The position numbers and the translations under genes are program-made. The notes under the pieces are model-generated. The model was not told the origin of the DNA. It saw only the letters and a program-made list of their open reading frames with translations, and ran no database searches. Source: Paenibacillus sp. FSL R5-0517 (GTDB lineage: Bacteria; Bacillota; Bacilli; Paenibacillales; Paenibacillaceae). From it: DNA of 64,000 nt. Of the stretch, positions 7,728 to 16,879 are shown in pieces (position 1 is the stretch's first letter; the number at the start of each line of letters is the position of its first letter). The DNA lies in contig NZ_CP150235.1 of NCBI RefSeq assembly GCF_037974355.1, positions 1,364,001-1,428,000 on the forward strand. Direction: 5' to 3'.

Positions 7728-10361
7728 ATGACCAGTCAAACCTTGATATTTTCCCTTGATGCACAGTCTTTGGCGAGGATCGAGCAGAAGTTCCAAGAGA
7801 AGGTGCAGTTTGCAGAGGCCCGCAAATCGGAGTTGTTTGATATTTTTCAGCAGGAGCTAACGGAAGAAGAGACATGGGCGTTGAAATATGTCTATGCCTA
7901 TATGCCGGTAAACGACATGGCTGATTATAACGGGGACTTGTTCTTGAGTCATGTGCGCCGGGCTTTGGACACCCGCATACGTGTGCCTTGGGGAGATCGC
8001 GTTCCGGATCATCTGTTCCTTCATTTTGTGCTGCCTTATCGGATAAATACGGAGAATATTGAAGATTTTCGCGGTTTGATCTATGACGAATTAGCTGAGC
8101 GGACAGCGAAGTTATCCATGGCAGATGCGATTCTGGAGACCAATTACTGGTGTCATGAGAAAGCGACTTATATTGGCAGTGATTTGCGTACGATATCACC
8201 GCTGACGATGATCCAAAATGCTCGGGGTCGATGCGGCGAAGAATCCACGCTGGCGGTGGCTGCTCTTCGTAGCATCGGCATTCCTGCCCGTCAGGTCTAC
8301 ACACCTCGCTGGGCTCACTGTGACAGTAATCATGCTTGGGTAGAAGCTTGGGCAGATGGTCAATGGTATTACATTGGGGCATGCGAGCCGGAAGCCCGTC
8401 TGAATCAAGGATGGTTCAGTCCGCCAGCCCGCAGGGCCATGCTCATTAATACGAGAATCTATGCCAACTATCCCGGACCGGAGGATATAACGCTCTCCGA
8501 AAAGGGATTTACGGAAATTAATCTGCTTGAGAATTATGCACCTACACGCACCATTCGTGTGAAGGTGAACAATGAGCAGGGAGAGCCCGTACCCGATGCC
8601 AGCGTCCGTTTTGAGCTGTATAATGCGGCGGAATTCTATCCGATTGCCGAAGTGAGGACGGACGCACAAGGGGAAGTGGCCTTAAAGACAGGCTATGGCG
8701 ACCTGTTGATTCGTGCGGTCAGTGAGGGTAAGTGGAGGGAGATCCTATTCAAGGCTCAGGGGAACGACCATGTAGAGCTTGTGCTGGATTCGTCAGAGCA
8801 GCCGGCAGGGAGCGTGGACTTTGATATGGTTCCTCCTCCAGAAGGGGATGGAGAGAACACGGTTGCGTTATCGGAAGAGCAGATTCAGATTCATAATCGT
8901 CGTCTGGAGGAAGGAGCACAGACCCGAAGCGAGTATGAGGATACTTTCCTGAGGCAAGAGGAGGCCGTCTCACTGGCTCATTCGGTTGGACTACCCCAGG
9001 TGCGGGTGTGGAATATTCTCCAGAAGGCACGAGGGAACAGTCATGAAATTGCAGCTTTCATAGAGGAATGCTCCAATGTATACGGTGAGTGGCCGCTTCG
9101 TCTGCTGGAGTCGATGAATGAAAAAGATTTAATTGATACTTCTCGCCAGACGCTACACGATCATCTGATTGGTGCGCTCTCGCAGCAAGGATCATGGGCG
9201 GAAGATACGTTTGTGAGATACATCCTGTGTCCGCGGATCTCCTATGAGATGCTGGTCCCTTATCGAAGTGTATTCCAGTATGCATTTTCGGCAGATGAGG
9301 CAGCAGCCTTCAGGGAGAATCCCTCGACACTTGTCCGAATGCTGGAACAGCAATATGAATACTATGACGATCTTCCTAATCTAAAAGGCAAAGGGAATCC
9401 GATTGGAACGTTTAGTCTAATGAAGGGAGATGCTCAGTCGCTGGATATACTGTTTGTGGCGGTATGTCGCAGTTTGGGTATTCCGGCCCGATTACATCCG
9501 AGCGCTCAGAAACCACAGTATCTATGCGATAGAGGATGGGAGGACGTGGTGTTTAGTCTCACCTTACCTCCAACTCAGGGAAGTATAACCTGGGGAAAGC
9601 TCCAACTTCGTAGAGATCCAAAATCTACGCAGGATACCCCTGCAGCATCTTATTTTGAGAACTTCTCGTTTGCCCGTCTGGAAGATGGTATCTATAAGAC
9701 ACTGATATATCCTTATGGCAGTACGGATGTCTATAGCGAGCCATATGAGGTTGAACCGGGCGCTTATCGCTTAACGACAGGCATTCGTCTAAAAGATGGA
9801 ACGGTAAACGTACGCTTCGTGTACTTTACCGTGAATGCCGGAGATACAACTGAGGTTGTGTTAACTTATCGCGAGATTGAGGTTGATATTCCTGTACTGG
9901 GTAAACTTGCACCAGGAAGTATACTGACCCATCTGAATGGTTCAGAGGTGGAGCTGGAAGAACTTCTGGGATCGGAGGGCGCCATAGCTGCCTGGATTGA
10001 ACCTGAGCGTGAACCAACGAAACATCTGATTCGTGAACTGTGCGAGCTGGCAGAGCCGCTGGATAAGTTGGGCATCCCCATCGTGCTCATAATTGGAGAC
10101 ACGGAATGGAACGCTTCCTTTGACCCTGTTGGTTATCCTAAGCTGCCAATATGCACGGTTTTTGTACGGGATTCCAATTATGCTTCCTTGTCCGGTTTCA
10201 TTTCGAAACCTGCAGCTCACGAAGCAGGCTACCCACATCTGTTTGTGCTGGATAACCAGCTTCAGATTCGTTACTCGGCTTCCGGGTACAAGATCGGTAC
10301 TGGGAAGGAAGCCTTGCAGATAGCTGCTGCGATAACACAATCATCGAATGGATTGGAGTGA
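7728..10361 (+). CDS. Large transglutaminase-like cysteine protein
   Basis: An 877-residue cytoplasmic protein. Residues about 140-235 form a transglutaminase/protease-like core. Cys169 lies in ARGRCGEESTL, His202 in SNHAWVEAW, and an acidic residue in GACEPE near 220 completes a plausible triad. Residues about 280-350 look like a carboxypeptidase-regulatory or Ig-like insert (VNNEQGEPVPDASVRFEL). A second transglutaminase-like fold at about 565-605 (GDAQSLDILFVAVCRSLGIPARL) lacks the His motif. The C-terminus (about 760-877) resembles a degenerate thioredoxin-like fold without a CXXC. Such proteins often act as peptidases or deamidases. Its place between fucosidase and GH18 genes suggests it acts on the peptide part of a glycopeptide, which is inference. 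Start ATG 7728 follows AGGAG, seven bases after the previous stop. Confidence 0.75.
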   Translation: MTSQTLIFSLDAQSLARIEQKFQEKVQFAEARKSELFDIFQQELTEEETWALKYVYAYMPVNDMADYNGDLFLSHVRRALDTRIRVPWGDRVPDHLFLHFVLPYRINTENIEDFRGLIYDELAERTAKLSMADAILETNYWCHEKATYIGSDLRTISPLTMIQNARGRCGEESTLAVAALRSIGIPARQVYTPRWAHCDSNHAWVEAWADGQWYYIGACEPEARLNQGWFSPPARRAMLINTRIYANYPGPEDITLSEKGFTEINLLENYAPTRTIRVKVNNEQGEPVPDASVRFELYNAAEFYPIAEVRTDAQGEVALKTGYGDLLIRAVSEGKWREILFKAQGNDHVELVLDSSEQPAGSVDFDMVPPPEGDGENTVALSEEQIQIHNRRLEEGAQTRSEYEDTFLRQEEAVSLAHSVGLPQVRVWNILQKARGNSHEIAAFIEECSNVYGEWPLRLLESMNEKDLIDTSRQTLHDHLIGALSQQGSWAEDTFVRYILCPRISYEMLVPYRSVFQYAFSADEAAAFRENPSTLVRMLEQQYEYYDDLPNLKGKGNPIGTFSLMKGDAQSLDILFVAVCRSLGIPARLHPSAQKPQYLCDRGWEDVVFSLTLPPTQGSITWGKLQLRRDPKSTQDTPAASYFENFSFARLEDGIYKTLIYPYGSTDVYSEPYEVEPGAYRLTTGIRLKDGTVNVRFVYFTVNAGDTTEVVLTYREIEVDIPVLGKLAPGSILTHLNGSEVELEELLGSEGAIAAWIEPEREPTKHLIRELCELAEPLDKLGIPIVLIIGDTEWNASFDPVGYPKLPICTVFVRDSNYASLSGFISKPAAHEAGYPHLFVLDNQLQIRYSASGYKIGTGKEALQIAAAITQSSNGLE

Positions 10362-10366
10362 AGCGG

Positions 10367-11413
10367 GTGACGAAATATATTGTTGCAGGTTATGCCGTGG
10401 ATTCTGCTCTTCCTGACATGACACATGAGGATCTGTTGAAGTTAACACATCTGAACGTAGCCTTCGGACATGTTAAGAATGATACGATCACTACCGAGCA
10501 TTTAAAAAATGGCCATGTGATCGCGAACATGAAGCGAAATCATCCGAATCTTACGGTGCTGTTGTCTGTAGGGGGATGGAGTGCGGGCGGTTTTTCCGAA
10601 GCCGCCTCAACCCAGTCTGGAAGGGAGAGCATGGCTGCATCGGCGGTTAGGGTGCTGGAGGAATATCCTTTTGACGGGATCGATCTGGATTGGGAATATC
10701 CTTGTTACGGTGAAGCCGGTATTGCATCCAGCCCTGATGATAAACGGAATTTCACCTTGCTTCTCAAGACGATTCGGGAGGCGATGGATACCAAGGGCGC
10801 AGTGGATGGTCGTCATTATCTGCTCACCATTGCGGCAGGTGCTGATCAATACTACGTTGATGGTACAGAGATGGCCGAGGTGCAGCAGTATCTGGACTAC
10901 GTGCAGTTGATGACCTATGATATGCGCGGCGGTTTTCAGGTTCTGACCGGACACCATACGAATCTGTACACGTCAACAGGAGATCTGTTTCGAATTAGTA
11001 CGGATGCTTCCGTAAATCTGTTCATCCGCGCCGGCGTTCCGAGAGAGAAGATTGTGATCGGCTCCGCATTTTATTCCCGGATCTGGACGGAGGTTCCTGA
11101 TCGAAACCACGGGCTTCATCAAATGGCTGGCAGCACAGGCGGCTACGGCCCATCCTTTGCCGAACTGGAAGCGAAGTACATCAACAAGAATGGTTATACC
11201 CGTTATTGGGATGAGGAAGCCTGTGCACCGTTTCTGTTCAATGGGTCCAGTCTCATATCGTATGATGATGAAGAATCGATCCAATGCAAAGGTGATTACG
11301 TAAAGGATCAAGGTCTGGCCGGCATCATGTTCTGGGAGTACGGCTGTGATCCGACCCACCGTTTGCTTGGTGCACTGCATCAAGGACTTCATTATTTTCC
11401 GGCTGGAAAATAG
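10367..11413 (+). CDS. GH18 glycoside hydrolase (chitinase/ENGase family), cytoplasmic
   Basis: The sequence carries the GH18 signatures: LSVGGWSAGGFS at about residues 63-74 and the catalytic DxxDxDxE motif in FDGIDLDWEYP, whose last Glu (codon at 10694) is the acid. YVQLMTYDMRGG follows at about 180, and a late GIMFWEYGCD closes the barrel. No signal peptide is visible. Chitinases or endo-N-acetylglucosaminidases of this family use the substrate's own acetamido group as nucleophile, so the target should contain GlcNAc. The frame also has a GTG at 10358 overlapping the previous stop. GTG 10367 is preferred because GGAG lies eight bases before it. Either way the gene is translationally coupled to the transglutaminase-like gene. 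It is the last gene of the operon and is followed by a 21-bp terminator. Confidence 0.87.
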   Translation: MTKYIVAGYAVDSALPDMTHEDLLKLTHLNVAFGHVKNDTITTEHLKNGHVIANMKRNHPNLTVLLSVGGWSAGGFSEAASTQSGRESMAASAVRVLEEYPFDGIDLDWEYPCYGEAGIASSPDDKRNFTLLLKTIREAMDTKGAVDGRHYLLTIAAGADQYYVDGTEMAEVQQYLDYVQLMTYDMRGGFQVLTGHHTNLYTSTGDLFRISTDASVNLFIRAGVPREKIVIGSAFYSRIWTEVPDRNHGLHQMAGSTGGYGPSFAELEAKYINKNGYTRYWDEEACAPFLFNGSSLISYDDEESIQCKGDYVKDQGLAGIMFWEYGCDPTHRLLGALHQGLHYFPAGK

Positions 11414-11468
11414 GATAAGTAAGTCGGAGCAGGCGGATCAGATTATGTATATGGACTAAAAACATACG

Positions 11469-11520
11469 AAGGGGCCGTTCCATAAGTCAAGAGCATGACT
11501 TATGGAACGGCCCCTTGTTT
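11469..11520. terminator. Bidirectional terminator between convergent genes
   Basis: A perfect 21-bp inverted repeat (11469-11489 with 11496-11516), loop AGAGCA, with T on the right side and on the minus strand. It can terminate both the glycan operon (+) and the AraC-family regulator gene (-). Confidence 0.9.
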
Positions 11521-11574
11521 GCATTATTTTGGTCTAATGAATCACGCACTGCGTCACAGAGGTGATATCTCCAT

Positions 11575-13875
11575 TTATCCAATACACTCCTCGTCATCAT
11601 CATCCGGGGAATCGGCAGAGCCGTTGGGACGGTGCATTTTACGGTATTGCCCTGGGGTATAACCTGTTTCTTTCTTGAATTTGCGGATGAAGTTTGGTGT
11701 GTCCAGATAACCGACGCGGGTGATGATATCCTTTAACGGATCGGTTGTATGCAGCAGTAGCCGAATGACCTCATCCACTCGTTTTTGCCAGATATATTGG
11801 GTGAAATTCATGCCGATCTTTTCTTTGAAAGAACGACTGAAATAGGATGAAGAGATTGTAAATTTTGATGAGATCGTACCCAGACTGAGGTCATAATCCG
11901 AGTAATTGGCATCAATATAAGCAACGATTTCATCCATCAGGGAGCTTTCTTCCGTCTCACTCTTCGCCTCGACATGAGCGCAGATTTCAGCGGCAAGGCC
12001 TGTCAGCTTCTTCTCCAGATCCTCCAATGAGTCATAGGACGTGATCCTTGGAAGTTGATCAACCACATGATGGATTCCAAGCTCCGAGGCGGTTTTGAGC
12101 ATGGTATTCAGGATATCAAAGCAGATGCAACGCAGTAGCGGTACAGATGGCATTTCAGTTTTCAAATTGTTCAACGCGGTCGAAACCATCTGAACCGCCA
12201 CATCATAGCTGCCCTGTTTTAAGCTCTGGACCAGCTTCAATAACACATCCTTAGGGACCCAGAAGGAAGAATCCTGCACAGCGGAACCGGAAAGGTTGTT
12301 AAAGTATGTACTGCTTCCCTGTCCGTGCAGCATCGATGCTTCCAGAGCGGTCGACGCCTCGATGTAGGACTGATTCAGTTGTTTCGGATAAGTGTATCGA
12401 TTGCCTATCCCGATTGCGGGCGCGACCCCGGTGTGTTCTACCACCATCCATTGCAGTTTTTCAACAATAGGCTCCATACGGGCATTGAGACTACCTTCAT
12501 GCCCAATTTCGGCATCGAATCCCACGATAAGGGCCAATTGGTCTGCCTGTGGCAGCTCCACACCGTAAGCATATGCAGACAACTCCGGCAGCTCCACATC
12601 GTTCATCAGCTGCATGACCGTAGGCTGCTCGGGGGCATCCCCAATACGTAAAGCATGCATCTCCCAGCCCATTGTCATGACAAAATAATGGGATCGGTTG
12701 AAGTGTATGCCAAGCTTATCCGTAAATTCAGCAGGGAAATCTCCGGTGTGACCGTGCTTCAGCAACATGAGCAAAATATGATTGCGCGCATAGGGCTCTT
12801 GAAGATCTACGCGCTGACTATAATCATGCAGTGTTTTCTTGATCCATTCCAGTTCGTTGGTGGTTGCAGAAGTATCAGGATCATTTTTCAACCGAATGAA
12901 CTCCATTAAGTCTGAAATGGGATGGTATTGTCTTCGGGCCAACATGATGGCAAGGATCGTGCCCATCGTCACCACAAACGAGAATACAAGGATAATAAAG
13001 GTGCGAATATGGACAATTCGGCTGAAAAACTGGTTGCTTGGCATAGCGGTGACATAGGTCCAACCCGCATCCGATTTAACGGATACAACCGAATGGGGTT
13101 CTTGATTTAAGGAGATGCTGTGCGTACCGGGTTCAAGTGAAAACAGAGCGCTGACTTCTTGTTCGGATATGATTTCTCCTTTGTAATTGGCTGCCAGTAC
13201 TTGCCCGTAATTATCGAAAATATAAGTCATCCCGTGATAATCACTCAGGATGGAATCAATTAAGCCTGTCAGATTGGACTCGTGAATCAGGTACATGACA
13301 GTTCCATGGGCGGGTGTATTGTTAGGTGCAATCGGTACAAGGTAGGCCAGCATGGAATTGGGGATTCGGGTCCCTTGGACGACCTGCTCGGCTGGTCGTA
13401 TCGTGGGGAACGGGACGTTATTCAAATCCCGGATCATGTCCGTTTGGTTCCAGGTATTAAATTTGTAGCGGGCCGTGAATACATCCAGATTCTCCGAGCC
13501 TTGAGAAGAGTAGATGTTATCATCTCCTCGGAAGAACAGGAATAACTCATCAATAATGGAACTGGTGGCTTTGTATTTGACTAATGCGTTAATGGATTCC
13601 CGGCTATAGTACGGATGGTGGGTCCAATACCGCGTTAACTGCTCATCATAGGCGATGCGAAACGCGATGTCCTGTAATTCCTTCATGCGATCATCAATGA
13701 CCGTTTTGGCTTGAGTGAGCTGATTAACATTGGTCTGTTCAATCTCTGAACGGAGCGTGTCCACAGCATTGTGATAAATAATGATGGTTAGGATAACAAG
13801 AGGGATAAGGAAGATGGAGATATAGGATAGTGTGTACTTAAGCAGAAGCTTGGACTTGAAGTGATTCCATTTCAT
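11575..13875 (-). CDS. Membrane-bound AraC-family sensor-regulator (YesN-like)
   Basis: A one-component regulator typical of Paenibacillus sugar loci. The 766-residue product has a hydrophobic helix near residues 10-32, an extracytoplasmic sensing region of about 240 residues (Cache-like, inferred), a second membrane helix near 285-310, and a linker. The C-terminal ~100 residues carry two AraC helix-turn-helix motifs (LSLGTISSKFTISSSYFSRSF and LKDIITRVGYLDTPNFIRKF) ending GYTPGQYRKMH. ATG at 13875 is chosen because GGGAGGT lies seven bases upstream, and the longer frame adds 16 unlikely residues. The gene converges on the glycan operon and is the obvious candidate for its regulator, although the GH43 gene upstream is another possible target. 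Confidence 0.85.
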   Translation of the reverse strand: MKWNHFKSKLLLKYTLSYISIFLIPLVILTIIIYHNAVDTLRSEIEQTNVNQLTQAKTVIDDRMKELQDIAFRIAYDEQLTRYWTHHPYYSRESINALVKYKATSSIIDELFLFFRGDDNIYSSQGSENLDVFTARYKFNTWNQTDMIRDLNNVPFPTIRPAEQVVQGTRIPNSMLAYLVPIAPNNTPAHGTVMYLIHESNLTGLIDSILSDYHGMTYIFDNYGQVLAANYKGEIISEQEVSALFSLEPGTHSISLNQEPHSVVSVKSDAGWTYVTAMPSNQFFSRIVHIRTFIILVFSFVVTMGTILAIMLARRQYHPISDLMEFIRLKNDPDTSATTNELEWIKKTLHDYSQRVDLQEPYARNHILLMLLKHGHTGDFPAEFTDKLGIHFNRSHYFVMTMGWEMHALRIGDAPEQPTVMQLMNDVELPELSAYAYGVELPQADQLALIVGFDAEIGHEGSLNARMEPIVEKLQWMVVEHTGVAPAIGIGNRYTYPKQLNQSYIEASTALEASMLHGQGSSTYFNNLSGSAVQDSSFWVPKDVLLKLVQSLKQGSYDVAVQMVSTALNNLKTEMPSVPLLRCICFDILNTMLKTASELGIHHVVDQLPRITSYDSLEDLEKKLTGLAAEICAHVEAKSETEESSLMDEIVAYIDANYSDYDLSLGTISSKFTISSSYFSRSFKEKIGMNFTQYIWQKRVDEVIRLLLHTTDPLKDIITRVGYLDTPNFIRKFKKETGYTPGQYRKMHRPNGSADSPDDDDEECIG

Positions 13876-14060
13876 ATCTGCAACCTCCCGTTTTCTTTCG
13901 TGCTGCAGCGATAGCGCTCTCATATGGGCAGTGAAGGTATTGCCAAAATGGGAGCTGCTGGGGTGTTCCTTCTAAAAATACTAGGAGAACTTCTCTAATA
14001 AAGCAATGGTTCTTTTATATATTTCAGAGCAATCCTCGAGAAAAATATACAGATAGCAAA

Positions 14061-14133
14061 ATCCCCTCAAAGTTTACTCATTTCCTTATGCTACCACATA
14101 AGGCTTTGGTAAGAGTATCTACTTTAAGGGGAT
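14061..14133. other. Nested palindromic structure between GH43 and regulator genes
   Basis: Outer arms 14061-14073 and 14121-14133 (ATCCCCTCAAAGT/ACTTTAAGGGGAT) pair with one mismatch. A middle segment TACTC/GAGTA pairs inside, and an inner perfect 7-bp stem CCTTATG/CATAAGG (14084-14090, 14097-14103) closes on a 6-base loop. On the minus strand the right flank is only weakly T-rich, so it is a poor terminator. It could be the processing or termination structure of the GH43 mRNA, or an operator for the regulator gene. Confidence 0.5.
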
Positions 14134-14189
14134 AACTTTAGCTGATCATATATTATATTTTCTATTACTGAATATAGGAGTTAAAACGA

Positions 14190-15707
14190 TTATTCATCCA
14201 GCGGTTCATAGTCAAACCAATCGAAACTTGCAGGTGTACACTCCTCTGACGGAGCATAAGCGTACATGGCTATCATTACACCTGTGAAACCACTCGCCAC
14301 TTCGGTAGATAACAGATGTGTTTCTCCTAAACCCACTTCAATGGCATCGGATGAACCCTGCTGATAGAGGAACGTAAAGTGATTACGGTCAGCCTTGATT
14401 TGTAATACAACAGGCCCTTTGTCACAATCAAGCACCTGTTCGGTTCGCATAGAGCCGACGGTTCGCCGCAATACGATTTTCTTCTGACCGTCAATCCGAG
14501 TTACAGCCAAATCATAATGGTATTTATGATTCATAAATACAGTTAATCCGGCTTCCTCGCCGTTCACACGCGGCTCATAATATAGCTCGGTCGACATATT
14601 ACATAAGAAATGGCTCAATCGACGCCCAATAAAGGCTGGATTTCTACCCTCATCAAGTGAAACCGAATGACCACGCAAGATGAGCCGTCCTGGATTTTCT
14701 GTGAGAGTCCAACTACCTGGAGCCGGGTTACGCAAGAAAATCCAGTTCAAGCCTAATGATGCTTCGTCAAAATCATCCCGGATAGGCTCATCCGACCAAA
14801 GGTGCTCAGTTAGCAAAGGCCCCGTCATCTCCTGCTCGATATGTCCGTCAACACCGATCATCGGCCAACCGTTATCCGTCCACGTGACGGGTGCCAGGAA
14901 CGTTTCGCGTCCCAGATGGTGCCGCATGGGGTAACCCGCTGGACGAATGCCAAGAAATACAGCCCACCAGCTTCCATCCTGGATCTGGACAAGGTCTGCA
15001 TGACCGGTTGCGTGGATGCTGGATTTCATGCTCCGATTGGAGAGAATCGGATTATGAGGACATGGATCATATGGTCCGTATGGCCCTGTGCTTCGAGCAA
15101 TGGTCTCCATATGGCCATACTCGGTTCCGCCTTCAGCGATCATCAGATAGTAGAGGCCGTTTATTTTATACATGTGGGGAGCTTCGGGGGCTGCGCCTCC
15201 AGTTCCGGTCCAGATTAATCGGCTATCCGTTAGTCTGGCTCCGGTCGTGATGTCTATCTCACACTGATAGATGCCCTCGCCCTCATCGCCATTACAGGCC
15301 GTTTGAAAATACACATGTCCATCTTCATCGAAGAGAAAAGAGGGATCAATGCCGCCCTGATCGACAAAAATCGGAGCAGACCATGGTCCCTGGGGCTTAG
15401 CACTACGTACATAAAAATTCCCGCCGCCGCTGACATTGGTTGTTGTCATATAGAACCAGCCATCATGGTACCGGAGAGTAGGGGCATAGATGCCGCCAGA
15501 GCTGCCTGCATTCGCTAGAGGGAGTTGTTCCGTTGTTGTGAGGACATGACCGATCTGTCGCCAGTTCACAAGGTCTTTGCTGTGGAAGATAGGCACACCA
15601 GGGAAATATTCAAAAGTACTGGTTACCAGATAATAGTCTTCATCTACACGGCAGATACTTGGATCTGGATAAAACCCTGGAATCACCGGATTGGTATATT
15701 TCATCAT
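14190..15707 (-). CDS. GH43 glycosidase (beta-xylosidase/arabinofuranosidase type)
   Basis: Inverting five-bladed-propeller glycosidase. Three acidic residues can be placed: base Asp15 in PGFYPDPSICR, the second Asp in GGIDPSFLFDEDG near residue 125, and acid Glu in AAPEAPHMYKI near 175. A C-terminal beta-sandwich of about 190 residues (from PIRDDFDEASLGLNWIFLRNP) is the accessory domain found in GH43 beta-xylosidases of the XynB type. No signal peptide is present, so it cleaves imported xylo- or arabino-oligosaccharides. The start ATGATG at 15707 has AGGAG six to seven bases upstream. The gene is divergent from an AraC-type regulator across 170 bases, a usual arrangement for local control. 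Confidence 0.87.
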   Translation of the reverse strand: MMKYTNPVIPGFYPDPSICRVDEDYYLVTSTFEYFPGVPIFHSKDLVNWRQIGHVLTTTEQLPLANAGSSGGIYAPTLRYHDGWFYMTTTNVSGGGNFYVRSAKPQGPWSAPIFVDQGGIDPSFLFDEDGHVYFQTACNGDEGEGIYQCEIDITTGARLTDSRLIWTGTGGAAPEAPHMYKINGLYYLMIAEGGTEYGHMETIARSTGPYGPYDPCPHNPILSNRSMKSSIHATGHADLVQIQDGSWWAVFLGIRPAGYPMRHHLGRETFLAPVTWTDNGWPMIGVDGHIEQEMTGPLLTEHLWSDEPIRDDFDEASLGLNWIFLRNPAPGSWTLTENPGRLILRGHSVSLDEGRNPAFIGRRLSHFLCNMSTELYYEPRVNGEEAGLTVFMNHKYHYDLAVTRIDGQKKIVLRRTVGSMRTEQVLDCDKGPVVLQIKADRNHFTFLYQQGSSDAIEVGLGETHLLSTEVASGFTGVMIAMYAYAPSEECTPASFDWFDYEPLDE

Positions 15708-15877
15708 GTGATGCTCCTATTCATTGTGAGAGTTTAATATGGTCCTGAACGTATGAGAGATATCCTTGCTACAAGGGGCATTATATCGTCTTCAATCATT
15801 TCCAACCTTGATTTTTCGGTCCTCGAATAGCATGATATAGACATTCAACCCAACATGGTTTGCGGAGGGGAATGCTT

Positions 15878-16744
15878 TTGAGTAATGCATATTTGAGATG
15901 GTTTACCTCGGATCATCAACAATTTCCGTTTTTTATTCAGTACGGTGCACATGCTGAGGACATGGAGCTCCATAATCATATGGATTTTACGGAACTTGTG
16001 ATTGTTCTGAATGGTCATGCAACCCATGTGGTGAACACCGAAGAATTTTTTATTAAAAAAGGGAACGCATTTGTGATTAATGGTGACACCCATCATGCGT
16101 ACAAAGACCCTCATGATTTTAGGATCTGTAACATTATGTTCAGTCCCGAGATGCTTGCTTCGGCTGGGCCCGATCTGAGAAAATCGAACGGCTTCCAGGC
16201 GCTGTTTGTTTTGGAACCGTTTTATCGAAATATTCATTCTTTTCCGAGTAAACTTTCGTTATCCATTTCCAGTCTGGAGTATGTGGAATCACTGATATCG
16301 TTCATGATTGAGGAGTATCAAAGTAAACAGCAAGGGTATCAGACCATGTTGATCTCACGTCTTACGGAGATGGTTGTTTATTTGTCGAGACAATATGATA
16401 CGCAGGAGAAAGGGATCGAAGGTAATAATCTCATGCATCTGGCCAATGCCATTTCATTTATTGAAGATCATTATCTTGAGCCGCTGTCGTTGGAGGATAT
16501 TGCGGGGAAGTCGAATATCTCCATAAGGCATCTGAATCGGATTTTCCGATCCTATTATCAGATGACCCCGATCTCTTATCTGCAGAAGTTGCGTCTGGAG
16601 AAGGCATGCCATTTGTTGAAAAACGGGAATATGTCCATTACGGAAATTTCGTATGAATGTGGATTTAACGACAGTAATTATTTCACCCGCCAGTTCAAGA
16701 AGACCTTTGGTAAGTCTCCCAAAACATACAGGCAGAATCATTAA
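15878..16744 (+). CDS. AraC-family transcriptional regulator with cupin domain
   Basis: The N-terminal half is a cupin-like sensing domain (MELHNHMDFTELVIVLNG, VINGDTHHAY) and the C-terminal ~100 residues hold two helix-turn-helix motifs (LSLEDIAGKSNISIRHLNRIF and MSITEISYECGFNDSNYFTRQFKK) ending GKSPKTYRQ. This is the layout of RhaR/RhaS-like sugar regulators. The frame opens at TTG 15860, but the ribosome site GGAGGGG lies inside it at about 15864-15870, so the TTG at 15878, seven bases further on, is the likely start. It is divergent from the GH43 gene and probably controls it. Confidence 0.85.
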   Translation: MSNAYLRWFTSDHQQFPFFIQYGAHAEDMELHNHMDFTELVIVLNGHATHVVNTEEFFIKKGNAFVINGDTHHAYKDPHDFRICNIMFSPEMLASAGPDLRKSNGFQALFVLEPFYRNIHSFPSKLSLSISSLEYVESLISFMIEEYQSKQQGYQTMLISRLTEMVVYLSRQYDTQEKGIEGNNLMHLANAISFIEDHYLEPLSLEDIAGKSNISIRHLNRIFRSYYQMTPISYLQKLRLEKACHLLKNGNMSITEISYECGFNDSNYFTRQFKKTFGKSPKTYRQNH

Positions 16745-16820
16745 CACCCGAATGAATATGATGTGTGAGCGGGGAGAGGTGAACAGAGAGTCTGGGCCGA
16801 GATTCGCCAACGTATAAATG

Positions 16821-16865
16821 CAAAAAAACAAGCAGGACCATCCTAGGAGGAGGTCCTGCTTTCGT
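16821..16865. terminator. Terminator shared by AraC and YdeI-like genes
   Basis: A 10-bp stem AAGCAGGACC/GGTCCTGCTT (16830-16839, 16852-16861). The minus-strand side has seven T after it, so it serves mainly the minus-strand gene ending at 16880. A T-rich stretch also follows on the plus strand. Confidence 0.75.
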
Positions 16866-16879
16866 ATTTTCAAGGCATT

